Part shown: in pieces, positions 1 through 5,680 of the stretch
Layout of the letters: each line of letters begins with the position of its first letter
Position numbering within the stretch: the first letter of the stretch is position 1
NCBI GenBank assembly: GCA_017536285.1
Contig: JAFXHP010000061.1
Span: forward strand, 1-5,680
Direction: 5' to 3'
Source: Clostridia bacterium
GTDB taxonomy: Bacteria > Bacillota_A > Clostridia > UMGS1883 > HGM11501
Length of the DNA stretch: 5,680 bases
Notes under the pieces: generated by a model
Told to the model about the DNA's origin: nothing
What the model saw: only the letters and a program-made list of their open reading frames with translations
Database searches by the model: none
Program-made: the position numbers and the translations under genes

Positions 1-418
1 AAATTATTAAAATAAGGAAAACCACAAAGCTTTTTTCAACCGCCTCGGGATTGATTATTTTTTCAAATGATGATTTAAGCAGCGCAATTCCGATTCCGAA
101 AATAACAAAGGCAACTGCAAGGCAGGATAAATATTCAAACCTTGCGTGACCGTAAGGGTGTTCCTCATCTGCAGGCTTATCCGACACCGCAAAGCCGATT
201 AAAGAAATCACCGAACTTCCCGCATCGGACAAATTGTTTGCCGCATCGGCAATAATTGCAACGGATCCAGATAAAATGCCTGCCAGACCCTTTATGATAC
301 ATAAAAACACATTGCATAAAATGCCGAGGACAGATGCCACATTTCCGTAGCGTTTACGGCTGCCTTCACCTTCATTTGCACCCTCTCCCACAAATACACG
401 TAAAATTAAGTCAGTAAT
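1..418 (-). CDS. Cation diffusion facilitator (CDF) metal transporter, N-terminal part, ATT start
   Basis: Partial gene: the first 139 codons are present and the 3' end lies beyond position 1. The product is a membrane protein expected to export divalent metal ions (Zn, Fe, Mn or similar) by antiport. Visible family signatures are a hydrophobic segment at about residues 28-50 (TM1), then GSVAIIADAANNLSDAGSS (residues 51-69, TM2) with the metal-site pair D58/N62 and D65. The loop motif HPYGHARFEY follows (residues 87-96), then a further hydrophobic helix at 99-114 and another beginning near 130. No ATG lies in frame between the upstream stop and these motifs. The start is placed at ATT 418-416 because GGAGG (430-426) sits 7 nt upstream, and because the resulting N-terminus (M)TDLILRVFV resembles that of clostridial CDF proteins as I recall them. 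The GTG at residue 10 has no ribosome binding site. It is divergent from the glycosidase gene and has its own promoter. Metal specificity cannot be told from this fragment. Family call sure; start codon likely. Confidence 0.9.
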   Translation of the reverse strand, partial: MTDLILRVFVGEGANEGEGSRKRYGNVASVLGILCNVFLCIIKGLAGILSGSVAIIADAANNLSDAGSSVISLIGFAVSDKPADEEHPYGHARFEYLSCLAVAFVIFGIGIALLKSSFEKIINPEAVEKSFVVFLILII

Positions 419-425
419 GGTAATT

Positions 426-430
426 CCTCC
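426..430 (-). promoter_or_regulatory. Ribosome binding site deciding the ATT start of the CDF gene
   Basis: Read on the minus strand, GGGAGGAATTACC precedes ATT at 418-416. The GGAGG core is 7 nt from that ATT, which is ideal spacing. The other in-frame ATT (424-422) would touch the Shine-Dalgarno core and is therefore unlikely. Confidence 0.75.
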
Positions 431-448
431 CTTGATTTCTTCCCTATT

Positions 449-476
449 ATTATATACAAATTTATAAAAATGTCAA
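449..476 (-). promoter_or_regulatory. SigA-type promoter for the CDF transporter gene
   Basis: On the minus strand, a perfect -35 TTGACA (476-471) is followed by a 16-nt A/T-rich spacer and a perfect -10 TATAAT (454-449). The start of transcription is expected near 442, giving a leader of about 24 nt that contains the GGAGG. The -35 box is one half of a palindrome shared with the divergent promoter. Confidence 0.85.
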
Positions 477-483
477 CTTGACA
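471..483. promoter_or_regulatory. 13-bp palindrome made by two abutting -35 boxes; possible operator
   Basis: TGTCAACTTGACA is an inverted repeat with 6-bp arms around a single central base. Each arm is the -35 hexamer of one of the two divergent promoters. RNA polymerase bound at one promoter would cover the -35 of the other, so the promoters should exclude each other. A dimeric regulator binding here would control both genes. The geometry is read directly from the sequence; regulator binding is inference. Confidence 0.6.
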
Positions 484-506
484 GCAGATTTTTTATCCTT
501 TATAAT
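478..506 (+). promoter_or_regulatory. SigA-type promoter for the glycoside hydrolase gene
   Basis: TTGACA (478-483), a 17-nt spacer and TATAAT (501-506) match the vegetative sigma consensus exactly in both boxes and in spacing. Transcription should start near 513, about 20 nt upstream of the ATG at 533. This argues against a start at the TTG codon at 515, which would leave almost no leader. Confidence 0.88.
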
Positions 507-532
507 CGTATTGATTGAAAGGATGTCTTTTT

Positions 533-3274
533 ATGAACTTTTCGGAATTTGACTTTGAGACAGTTGAAAACACCTACCGTCCCCGCCCCTTCTGGACCCT
601 TAATGATTTTCTCACAGAAGAGGAAACTCGCCGCCAGGTAAGAATTATGAAAAAGGAAGGTCTCGGCGGATTTTTCCTTCACGCCCGTGGCGGACTCGAA
701 CATGAATACATGGGCGAAGAATGGCTTACTAATATCGGTTATGCTGCATCCGAAGCCAATGATTGCTCACTTTTACCCTTTGCCTATGACGAAAACGGCT
801 GGCCTTCCGGCTTTGCCGACGGCAAAGTGCCGTCCCTGGGCAGAAAATATACCCAGAAACAACTCTTATGCGAAGATGGCGAAAAAGAAACGGATACCAC
901 CGTTGCAAATGTTGACGGCTTTCACTTTTATTATAAAGAAAACACCCACTATTCCGATCTTTTGGACCCGGAAGTTACCGACAAATTTATTGAATTTGCC
1001 TACGAGCCTTACAGAAAGCGTTTCGGAAACAAAATTCTCGGCTTTTTCACCGACGAGCCTCAGCTTATGCGTGAAGGCGGCCTTCCTTTTAGTCTTATTC
1101 TTTCAGAAGAGTTTGAAAAAGAATACGGTTTTTCACTTATACCACATCTTCCCGCACTGTTTTTTGAAAGAGAAAACTCAAAAGAGATAAAAATACAATA
1201 CTGGCGTCTTATCGCAAAGCTGTTTTCTCAAAACTATACCAAGAGAATCTATGACTGGTGCGAAAAATACGGCTACATATTTACCGGCCACTATCTTTTG
1301 GAGGAGGATTTTCCAAGCCAGATAAAAGCCTCCGGCTCCATAATGGCTCAGTACCGCTATATGCACATCCCTGGAAGCGACCTTTTAACCAAAAAGAAGG
1401 TGCCGGGAGGACACGTGCTTTCCTCACTTCAGGTTTCCTCCGTTGCCCATCAGACGGGATGCAAAGAGGTAATTTCCGAAACCTATGCAGCATCCGGCCA
1501 GGGAATGGATTTTGACTCCTACAAAGCTCTTTACGAATGGCAGGCTGTTCGTGGCGTAACACTACTTTGCCCACACACCCAGCACTATTCAATGAGGGGA
1601 CTTCGTAAGCGTGACTATCCCCCGCAGATATATTTCAATCAGCCCTGGTGGGACAAGTATCACATCTTTACCGAAACCGTGGGAAGAATAGGAAAAATCC
1701 TATCCGAGGGCAAAACCGATTTCGGCGTTTTACTCATTCACCCCATCGTTTCCTGCTGGGCAGAATTTGATAATGCAAAAAACGAAAAGGTTTACGAAAT
1801 TCAAGGCTCCTTCCTTGAAAACATAAAAATTCTGGAAGACAAGCATATCCCCTTTGATATGGGCGATGAGCTTATTATGGAAAACGAAGCAAGGGTAGAA
1901 GACGGTCTTATACATATAGGAAAGCAAAGCTATCATACCATCATCCTGCCAAAGGGCGATTTCCACCTTCCCAAGGTAAAAGCTTTAATTGAGAAATTTA
2001 AAAATCAGGGCGGAAAAATCGTTCGTGCCAATGACCTTCCCGCAAATGACATAACAGAAGAAGGCTCCCTCTCATACACTTACCGCCGCTTTACTGACTT
2101 TACGGCACACTATTTCGTAAACTCCACCCCCGATACCGTAAGCCATACATTTAAAAAAGGAAATCTTATATTATCCCTGACAGACGGAACGCTGTCTGAT
2201 TTTGACGGCACTTACACCTTTGCTCCATTTGAGAGCATAATTTTAATCGAAAAAGAGGACATTTCCCGTCCCACACTCCCCATTCCATCAAAAAAGCTGA
2301 CACTTTCAGATAAAAACTGGGATATAGTTGCACATTCGCCAAATGCAATAACTTTGGATTATTGTGATTGTTACTTTGACGGGGAATTGATTGCGGAAAA
2401 CGAATACGTATTAAACATTTTGGGAAAGGCACTTAACCTCAAAAAAGAGCCTCTTACAGAGCTTATTTTTCGCTTTAAAACAGATTTTCTTCCAGAAAAC
2501 ATCTTTGCGGGAATTGAAGATCCGGATAAAATGGACGAAATTAAGATAAACGGGAAAATTATTTCCAAAAAGGCGGAGGACACGTTTTTTGACCGCTCGG
2601 TATCTTTGATTGACATAGCACCCTTTATTGTAAAGGGCGAAAACATAATTTCCGTAAAATTCCGCCTTACCCAATCGGACGAGGTATTAGAGCAGATTGA
2701 GCGTTCAAAGGAATTTGAGGCGGAGAAAAACAAGATTAAGTTTGACACGGAAACGGAAGCAATTTACATCGTCGGTGACTTTGCGGTAATGAGCGAATCC
2801 GGTTATGAGTCTCTACCAAATAATGCCGTAAGGACAAAAGGCCCCTTCATTCTCACCCGCTTCCCCGAAAAGATTGGCCTTTCTCACATGGAACAGCAGG
2901 GTTTTCCCTTCTTTGCAGGTAAGATGACAGTTAAAAACACCTTTGATGCGGAAGATAATTCCCTTTCGCTTTCCATTTCAAAGAAGGGCATAAGTGTAGC
3001 CGAGGTGAAGGTAAACGGCAAAAAGGCAAAGGATTTTATTTTCAACTACGATAAAGCCGACCTTTCGCCCTTTATAAAGAAGGATGAAAACGAAATTGAA
3101 ATAACCCTTTCAAATTCCCTTCGTAACCTCTTAGGTCCCCACCATTTAGTGGCAGGCGAGCCCGATTTAATCGAACCTCAGAGCTTTTACGAGGACTATC
3201 ACCCCTTCAAGATAGGAAAAACCGAGCGGCACAAAAGCTATTGCTTCATCGAAACGGGAATTTATACTGATTAA
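533..3274 (+). CDS. Large cytoplasmic glycoside hydrolase, GH106-like (alpha-L-rhamnosidase-related)
   Basis: A 913-aa protein without a signal peptide or membrane segment, so probably acting in the cytoplasm on imported oligosaccharides. The N-terminal catalytic barrel (about 15-390) carries motifs I associate with the GH106-like group: YRPRPFW (15-21), GLGGFFLHARGGLE (43-56), PFAYDENGWPSG (82-93), GFFTDEPQ (170-177), TGHYLLEED (251-259), ISETYAASGQGMDF from about 314, then a PHTQHYS segment. D174/E175, E257/E258 and E316 are candidate catalytic acids. A Rossmann-like, glutamine-amidotransferase-type middle domain begins near FGVLLIHP (397) and runs to about 500. Beta-rich regions follow, with galactose-binding-like folds around 660-700 and 794-870. 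The ATG at 533 is chosen because AAAGGA (518-523) lies 9 nt upstream and the promoter predicts a start near 513. An in-frame TTG at 515 is rejected. It is the only gene between its promoter and the suf promoter. Substrate is unknown; rhamnosides are only a family-based guess. Confidence 0.8.
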   Translation: MNFSEFDFETVENTYRPRPFWTLNDFLTEEETRRQVRIMKKEGLGGFFLHARGGLEHEYMGEEWLTNIGYAASEANDCSLLPFAYDENGWPSGFADGKVPSLGRKYTQKQLLCEDGEKETDTTVANVDGFHFYYKENTHYSDLLDPEVTDKFIEFAYEPYRKRFGNKILGFFTDEPQLMREGGLPFSLILSEEFEKEYGFSLIPHLPALFFERENSKEIKIQYWRLIAKLFSQNYTKRIYDWCEKYGYIFTGHYLLEEDFPSQIKASGSIMAQYRYMHIPGSDLLTKKKVPGGHVLSSLQVSSVAHQTGCKEVISETYAASGQGMDFDSYKALYEWQAVRGVTLLCPHTQHYSMRGLRKRDYPPQIYFNQPWWDKYHIFTETVGRIGKILSEGKTDFGVLLIHPIVSCWAEFDNAKNEKVYEIQGSFLENIKILEDKHIPFDMGDELIMENEARVEDGLIHIGKQSYHTIILPKGDFHLPKVKALIEKFKNQGGKIVRANDLPANDITEEGSLSYTYRRFTDFTAHYFVNSTPDTVSHTFKKGNLILSLTDGTLSDFDGTYTFAPFESIILIEKEDISRPTLPIPSKKLTLSDKNWDIVAHSPNAITLDYCDCYFDGELIAENEYVLNILGKALNLKKEPLTELIFRFKTDFLPENIFAGIEDPDKMDEIKINGKIISKKAEDTFFDRSVSLIDIAPFIVKGENIISVKFRLTQSDEVLEQIERSKEFEAEKNKIKFDTETEAIYIVGDFAVMSESGYESLPNNAVRTKGPFILTRFPEKIGLSHMEQQGFPFFAGKMTVKNTFDAEDNSLSLSISKKGISVAEVKVNGKKAKDFIFNYDKADLSPFIKKDENEIEITLSNSLRNLLGPHHLVAGEPDLIEPQSFYEDYHPFKIGKTERHKSYCFIETGIYTD

Positions 3275-3277
3275 CAC

Positions 3278-3306
3278 TTGCAAAATTCTACATAATATGG
3301 TATACT
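3278..3306 (+). promoter_or_regulatory. Promoter of the sufC-sufB pair, extended -10 type
   Basis: TTGCAA (3278-3283), a 17-nt spacer and TATACT (3301-3306), with TGG immediately before the -10 giving an extended -10 element. The -35 starts only 3 nt after the glycosidase stop codon. The predicted transcription start is near 3313, leaving a leader of about 58 nt. Confidence 0.65.
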
Positions 3307-3315
3307 TATTTTCTT

Positions 3316-3342
3316 AAAGGGAATTATAGTAAAATACCCTTT
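3316..3342 (+). promoter_or_regulatory. Weak dyad in the suf leader
   Basis: AAAGGG (3316-3321) pairs with CCCTTT (3337-3342). After one mismatch the pairing continues for three base pairs (3323-3325 with 3333-3335), enclosing a 7-nt loop. It is followed by the small palindrome GGTAATACC (3343-3351). There is no T-run afterwards, so it is not a convincing terminator for the upstream gene. It could be an operator or an RNA structure in the leader, or chance in A/T-rich DNA. Confidence 0.25.
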
Positions 3343-3370
3343 GGTAATACCCCAGAGAAAGGAAATGTCT

Positions 3371-4117
3371 ATGCTCGAACTTAAAAATCTGTCCTTTGAA
3401 GTAAACGACGGCAGTGCAACAAAAAAAATAATTGACAACATAAATTTAACAATAGATGACGGAAAGTTTGCCGTAATAACGGGCCCCAACGGCGGCGGCA
3501 AATCCACCCTTGCAAAGCTCATTATGGGTATCGAAAAGTCTACAAGTGGCAAAATTTTCTTTGACGGTGTGGATGTTACAGAAAAAAGCATATCCGAGCG
3601 TGCCAATATGGGAATAAGCTTTGCTTTTCAGCAGCCCGTCCGCTTTAAGGGAATTGATGTGCTTGACCTTATGCGTCTTTGTGCAAAGCGTAATCTTTCC
3701 GTGTCCGACGCCTGCGAATATCTTTCCGCCGTGGGACTTTGTGCGAAGGATTATATAAAGCGTGAGATAAATGCAAGTTTGTCGGGCGGTGAGCTTAAAA
3801 GAATCGAAATTGCATCCGTACTTGCCCGTGGCACAAAGCTTTCCATTTTCGATGAACCCGAAGCAGGAATTGACCTTTGGAGCTTTAAAAACTTAATCGG
3901 CGTTTTTGAAAGAATGAGAAAGAACATTAAAGACGGCACAATTTTAATCATTTCCCATCAGGAAAGAATACTTAATATTGCGGATGAAATCATCGTTGTT
4001 GCGGACGGTAAGGTTGAAAAACGCGGCAACTCCGGCGAGGTACTCTCCGAAATATTAAAGGTTGCCGACCGCTCCTTCTGCGAGCGCTTAGAGGAAGGAG
4101 GAGCTAATAATGCTTGA
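3371..4117 (+). CDS. sufC: SufC-type ATPase of a minimal Fe-S cluster assembly system (SmsC-like)
   Basis: A 248-aa soluble ABC-family ATPase that powers Fe-S cluster assembly with a SufB/SufD-type partner; it has no transmembrane segment. Motifs in order: Walker A GPNGGGKST (38-46), Q-loop FAFQQP (84-89), ABC signature LSGGELKR (137-144), Walker B LSIFDE (157-162) running into the SufC-typical PEAGIDLWSF, and the H-switch histidine at 196 (ISHQE). The length is normal for SufC. The ATG at 3371 is chosen because AAAGGA (3358-3363) lies 7 nt upstream. The ATG at 3365 is 1 nt from that site and the TTG at 3341 has no ribosome binding site. The stop overlaps the next gene by 8 nt, and the last codons (coding EEGGANNA) contain the Shine-Dalgarno sequence of that gene. 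Transport ABC ATPases are excluded by the Walker B context and the neighbour. Confidence 0.94.
   Translation: MLELKNLSFEVNDGSATKKIIDNINLTIDDGKFAVITGPNGGGKSTLAKLIMGIEKSTSGKIFFDGVDVTEKSISERANMGISFAFQQPVRFKGIDVLDLMRLCAKRNLSVSDACEYLSAVGLCAKDYIKREINASLSGGELKRIEIASVLARGTKLSIFDEPEAGIDLWSFKNLIGVFERMRKNIKDGTILIISHQERILNIADEIIVVADGKVEKRGNSGEVLSEILKVADRSFCERLEEGGANNA
4095..4101 (+). promoter_or_regulatory. Strong ribosome binding site of sufB inside sufC
   Basis: AAGGAGG lies 8 nt upstream of the ATG at 4110 and inside the final codons of sufC. With the ATGCTTGA overlap (4110-4117) it points to translational coupling and matched output of the two subunits. Confidence 0.85.
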
Positions 4118-5030
4118 CGCTATAAAGAAAAATATACTTCTTGAGGTTGCCGACCTTCACGAAATCCCCGAGGGTGCATACAACATCCGTGCAAACGGCG
4201 AGATGGAGGCGAGAAACACCACCGCTAACATTGACATAGTTAATAAAACCGACGTCAGCGGTATTGACATTTATATAAAGGAAGGCACCAAAAAGGAAAG
4301 TGTTCATATCCCCGTAATCATCAGCGAAAGCGGCATCAAGGAAACCGTTTACAACGACTTTCACGTTGGCAAGGATGCCGATGTTGTAATCATCGCAGGT
4401 TGCGGAATTCACAACTGCGGCGATCAGGATTCTACCCACGACGGTATACACCGCTTCTTTTTGGAAGAAGGTGCCCACGTTAAATATGTAGAAAAGCACT
4501 ACGGCGACGGGGATGGAAACGGCAAAAGAGTTTTCAATCCCGTAACCGAAGTAGAAATGGCAGAAGGCTCAAGCCTTGAAATGGAAATGGTTCAGATCAA
4601 GGGTGTTGACTCAACGGTTCGTAAGTCCACGGTTAAGATGGCATCAAATTCCCGTCTTCTTGTTAGAGAGAGACTTATGACTCACGGTGAGCAGACAGCC
4701 ATAAGCGACTATGTTGTTGAGCTTAACGGCGAAGGCGCATCTGCCGATGTTGTTTCACGTTCCGTTGCAAAGGATAATTCCTATCAGAAATTTGATTCTG
4801 AAATCATCGGAAACGGTCCCTGCACCGGCCACACCGAGTGTGACGCCATTATTATGGACAATGCAAAGGTCGTTGCAGTTCCTTCACTTACCGCAAACAA
4901 CATTGATGCTTCTCTTATTCACGAGGCGGCAATCGGAAAAATTGCAGGAGAACAGCTTACAAAGCTTATGACCTTAGGTCTTTCCGAAGCAGAAGCCGAA
5001 GAGCAGATTATAAACGGATTCTTAAAGTAA
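4110..5030 (+). CDS. sufB: Short SufB/SufD-type Fe-S cluster scaffold protein (SmsB-like)
   Basis: A 306-aa SufBD-family protein, much shorter than canonical SufB (about 470-500 aa) or SufD (about 420 aa). It has a brief N-terminal helical part (1-20), a beta-helix core (about 25-260), and the C-terminal SufC-binding helical region ending HEAAIGKIAGEQL then LGLSEAEAEEQIINGF, which closely matches the SufB/SufD C-terminal pattern. H271-E272 correspond to the conserved His-Glu near the SufB active site. The only cysteines are C98, C103, C238 and C244. C244 (in ECDAI) aligns with the QCDS cysteine of SufB. Where E. coli SufB has Cys405, this protein appears to read NAKVV with no cysteine (alignment from memory). 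It is coupled to sufC. The two-gene order fits the minimal SufBC-only systems (SMS type) of anaerobes and archaea, where the protein presumably forms a homodimer with two SufC. SufD is the alternative name; the lone-partner context favours a SufB/SmsB role. Confidence 0.88.
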   Translation: MLDAIKKNILLEVADLHEIPEGAYNIRANGEMEARNTTANIDIVNKTDVSGIDIYIKEGTKKESVHIPVIISESGIKETVYNDFHVGKDADVVIIAGCGIHNCGDQDSTHDGIHRFFLEEGAHVKYVEKHYGDGDGNGKRVFNPVTEVEMAEGSSLEMEMVQIKGVDSTVRKSTVKMASNSRLLVRERLMTHGEQTAISDYVVELNGEGASADVVSRSVAKDNSYQKFDSEIIGNGPCTGHTECDAIIMDNAKVVAVPSLTANNIDASLIHEAAIGKIAGEQLTKLMTLGLSEAEAEEQIINGFLK

Positions 5031-5043
5031 AAAGGATATATAA

Positions 5044-5076
5044 AAAATCAGGCATTGCTTGGCAATGCCTGATTTT
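5044..5076. terminator. Bidirectional rho-independent terminator between sufB and the GH13 gene
   Basis: A 15-bp perfect stem (5044-5058 with 5062-5076) closes on a 3-nt loop TTG; the GC-rich core is CAGGCATTGC. On the plus strand the stem ends in TTTT followed by ATTTTAT. On the minus strand it ends in TTTT followed by TTA. It therefore serves sufB (stop 5030) from one side and the GH13 gene (stop codon at 5082-5080) from the other. Confidence 0.93.
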
Positions 5077-5079
5077 ATT

Positions 5080-5680
5080 TTATCTCTTTAACTCAAGGGC
5101 ACAGAAGCCAAAGCCGTCAAGGGTTACCTTCGTTCCCTCAAATTCATATCTTCTTCCGGAAATTTCAGTTGCAAAGCTTAAAAAGTCTTTTTCATACTTT
5201 GCCTTTTTATCAGAAAGATTTACAAGCACAAGGATTTTCTTATCCCCCTTTGTTCTTTCAAAGGTAATTAAACTGCTCTTATTCTTACTTGTAATTTTCA
5301 TATCAGCATCGAAAAGCATGGGATAGTCTTTTCTCATGGCGTTAATCTCTTCGATAAACTCCATTCTGTCCATTCCCTCTTCGCGAAGAGCATTTGACCA
5401 GTTGATGCCGATTCGCTTTCCGTAAAAGCGGTTTGAGAACATACACTGCTCCGCCTTGTCCGCAATTTCGTTGCCGTTCCATATAAAGGGAACACCGGGA
5501 ACTGTGTACATAAGGAAATAACAGCACTCGGTCTGTTCTGGCGTAAAGACACTGTCAAGACGCTCGTTGTCCGATGCGTGGTCGTGATTTTCAAAAAGGT
5601 TAACGTGCTTATAGCCCGCCTTTGCGGAATATGCCTCGTTTATCTTAAATTCCTCCGTTTTGTTTTCCGCTTCCATAAGC
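5080..5680 (-). CDS. Alpha-amylase family (GH13) glycoside hydrolase, C-terminal part
   Basis: Partial gene: about the last 200 codons are present and the reading frame stays open through the right edge. The in-frame ATG at 5676 lies inside the protein and has no visible ribosome binding site, so it is not taken as the start. The fragment begins just before GH13 conserved region IV, NLFENHD (the catalytic-site NHD is encoded at about 5589-5581). It continues with the family-typical stretch MYTVPGVPFIWNGNEIAD and NRFYGKRIGINWS. A helix with MEFIEEINAMRKDYPML ends the barrel, and a beta-sandwich domain C (ITFERTKGDKKILVLVNLSD to the end ALELKR) follows. It probably cleaves or rearranges alpha-glucans or malto-oligosaccharides. 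Catalytic regions I-III and any signal peptide lie outside the window, so subfamily and location cannot be judged. Convergent with sufB; shares its terminator. Confidence 0.88.
   Translation of the reverse strand, partial: LMEAENKTEEFKINEAYSAKAGYKHVNLFENHDHASDNERLDSVFTPEQTECCYFLMYTVPGVPFIWNGNEIADKAEQCMFSNRFYGKRIGINWSNALREEGMDRMEFIEEINAMRKDYPMLFDADMKITSKNKSSLITFERTKGDKKILVLVNLSDKKAKYEKDFLSFATEISGRRYEFEGTKVTLDGFGFCALELKR

Noticed and set aside
451..466. Near-palindrome TATACAAATTTATA in the spacer of the CDF promoter
   Set aside because: The symmetry is imperfect and the stretch is almost pure A/T, so it cannot be separated from composition.
515..532. In-frame TTG at 515 as an upstream start for the glycosidase, adding six residues
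   Set aside because: It lies about 2 nt from the predicted transcription start and would leave no ribosome binding site. AAAGGA at 518-523 serves the ATG at 533.
687..1190. Open frame of 167 codons on the plus strand inside the glycosidase gene
   Set aside because: It overlaps a confidently assigned gene in another frame, its protein shows no domain pattern, and it has no ribosome binding site. It is a shadow frame.
2176..2199. Inverted repeat GACAG/CTGTC within the glycosidase coding sequence
   Set aside because: The arms are only five bases, interrupted and inside a coding region without a T-tract. This is expected by chance.
2371..2748. Antisense open frame of 125 codons opposite the glycosidase
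   Set aside because: The product is low-complexity and serine/phenylalanine-rich, which is typical of the reverse complement of A/T-rich coding DNA. No promoter or ribosome binding site was seen.
3341..3370. In-frame TTG at 3341 or ATG at 3365 as the start of sufC
   Set aside because: The TTG has no Shine-Dalgarno, and the ATG at 3365 is only 1 nt from AAAGGA. The ATG at 3371 has 7-nt spacing and gives the usual SufC N-terminus MLELKNLSF.
5334..5594. Antisense-strand open frames overlapping the GH13 gene in other frames
   Set aside because: They lie wholly within the GH13 reading frame, which carries conserved motifs throughout. They are shadows.

Overview
The window looks like chromosomal DNA of a Gram-positive anaerobe, most likely a gut or rumen member of the Clostridia (Firmicutes). 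The grounds are moderate-to-low GC, A/T-rich intergenic DNA with SigA-type promoters at or near consensus, strong GGAGG-type ribosome binding sites, a cytoplasmic carbohydrate-active enzyme, and a compact two-gene SufC/SufB-type iron-sulfur assembly locus. This assignment is inferred from style and protein resemblance only. I see no mobile element, CRISPR array, tRNA or rRNA.

Layout. (1) Positions 1-418, minus strand: the N-terminal part of a cation diffusion facilitator (CDF) metal transporter running off the left edge. Its only well-placed start is an ATT codon. (2) Positions 419-532: a divergent intergenic region with two perfect-consensus promoters placed back to back. Their -35 hexamers are separated by one base and form the 13-bp palindrome TGTCAACTTGACA. 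(3) Positions 533-3274, plus strand: a 913-aa cytoplasmic glycoside hydrolase resembling the GH106-like group, with a barrel, a Rossmann-like middle domain and beta-sandwich domains at the C-terminus. (4) Positions 3275-3370: a short gap with an extended -10 promoter and a leader with a weak dyad. (5) Positions 3371-5030, plus strand: a translationally coupled pair, a SufC-type ATPase (248 aa) and a short SufB/SufD-type scaffold (306 aa), overlapping by 8 nt. (6) Positions 5044-5076: a strong hairpin terminator with T-tracts on both sides, serving both convergent transcripts. (7) Positions 5080-5680, minus strand: the C-terminal part of a GH13 (alpha-amylase family) enzyme running off the right edge.

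How the genes relate. The SufC/SufB pair forms one functional unit, a minimal Fe-S cluster scaffold ATPase complex without SufS, SufU, SufE or a separate SufD in view. The two glycosidases suggest a lifestyle that uses plant or host glycans, but they are not in one operon. The hydrolase may read through into the suf pair, because no terminator lies between them. The most unusual features are the fused head-to-head promoters, the ATT start, and a short SufB-like protein that seems to lack a cysteine where the canonical SufB catalytic cysteine is expected.
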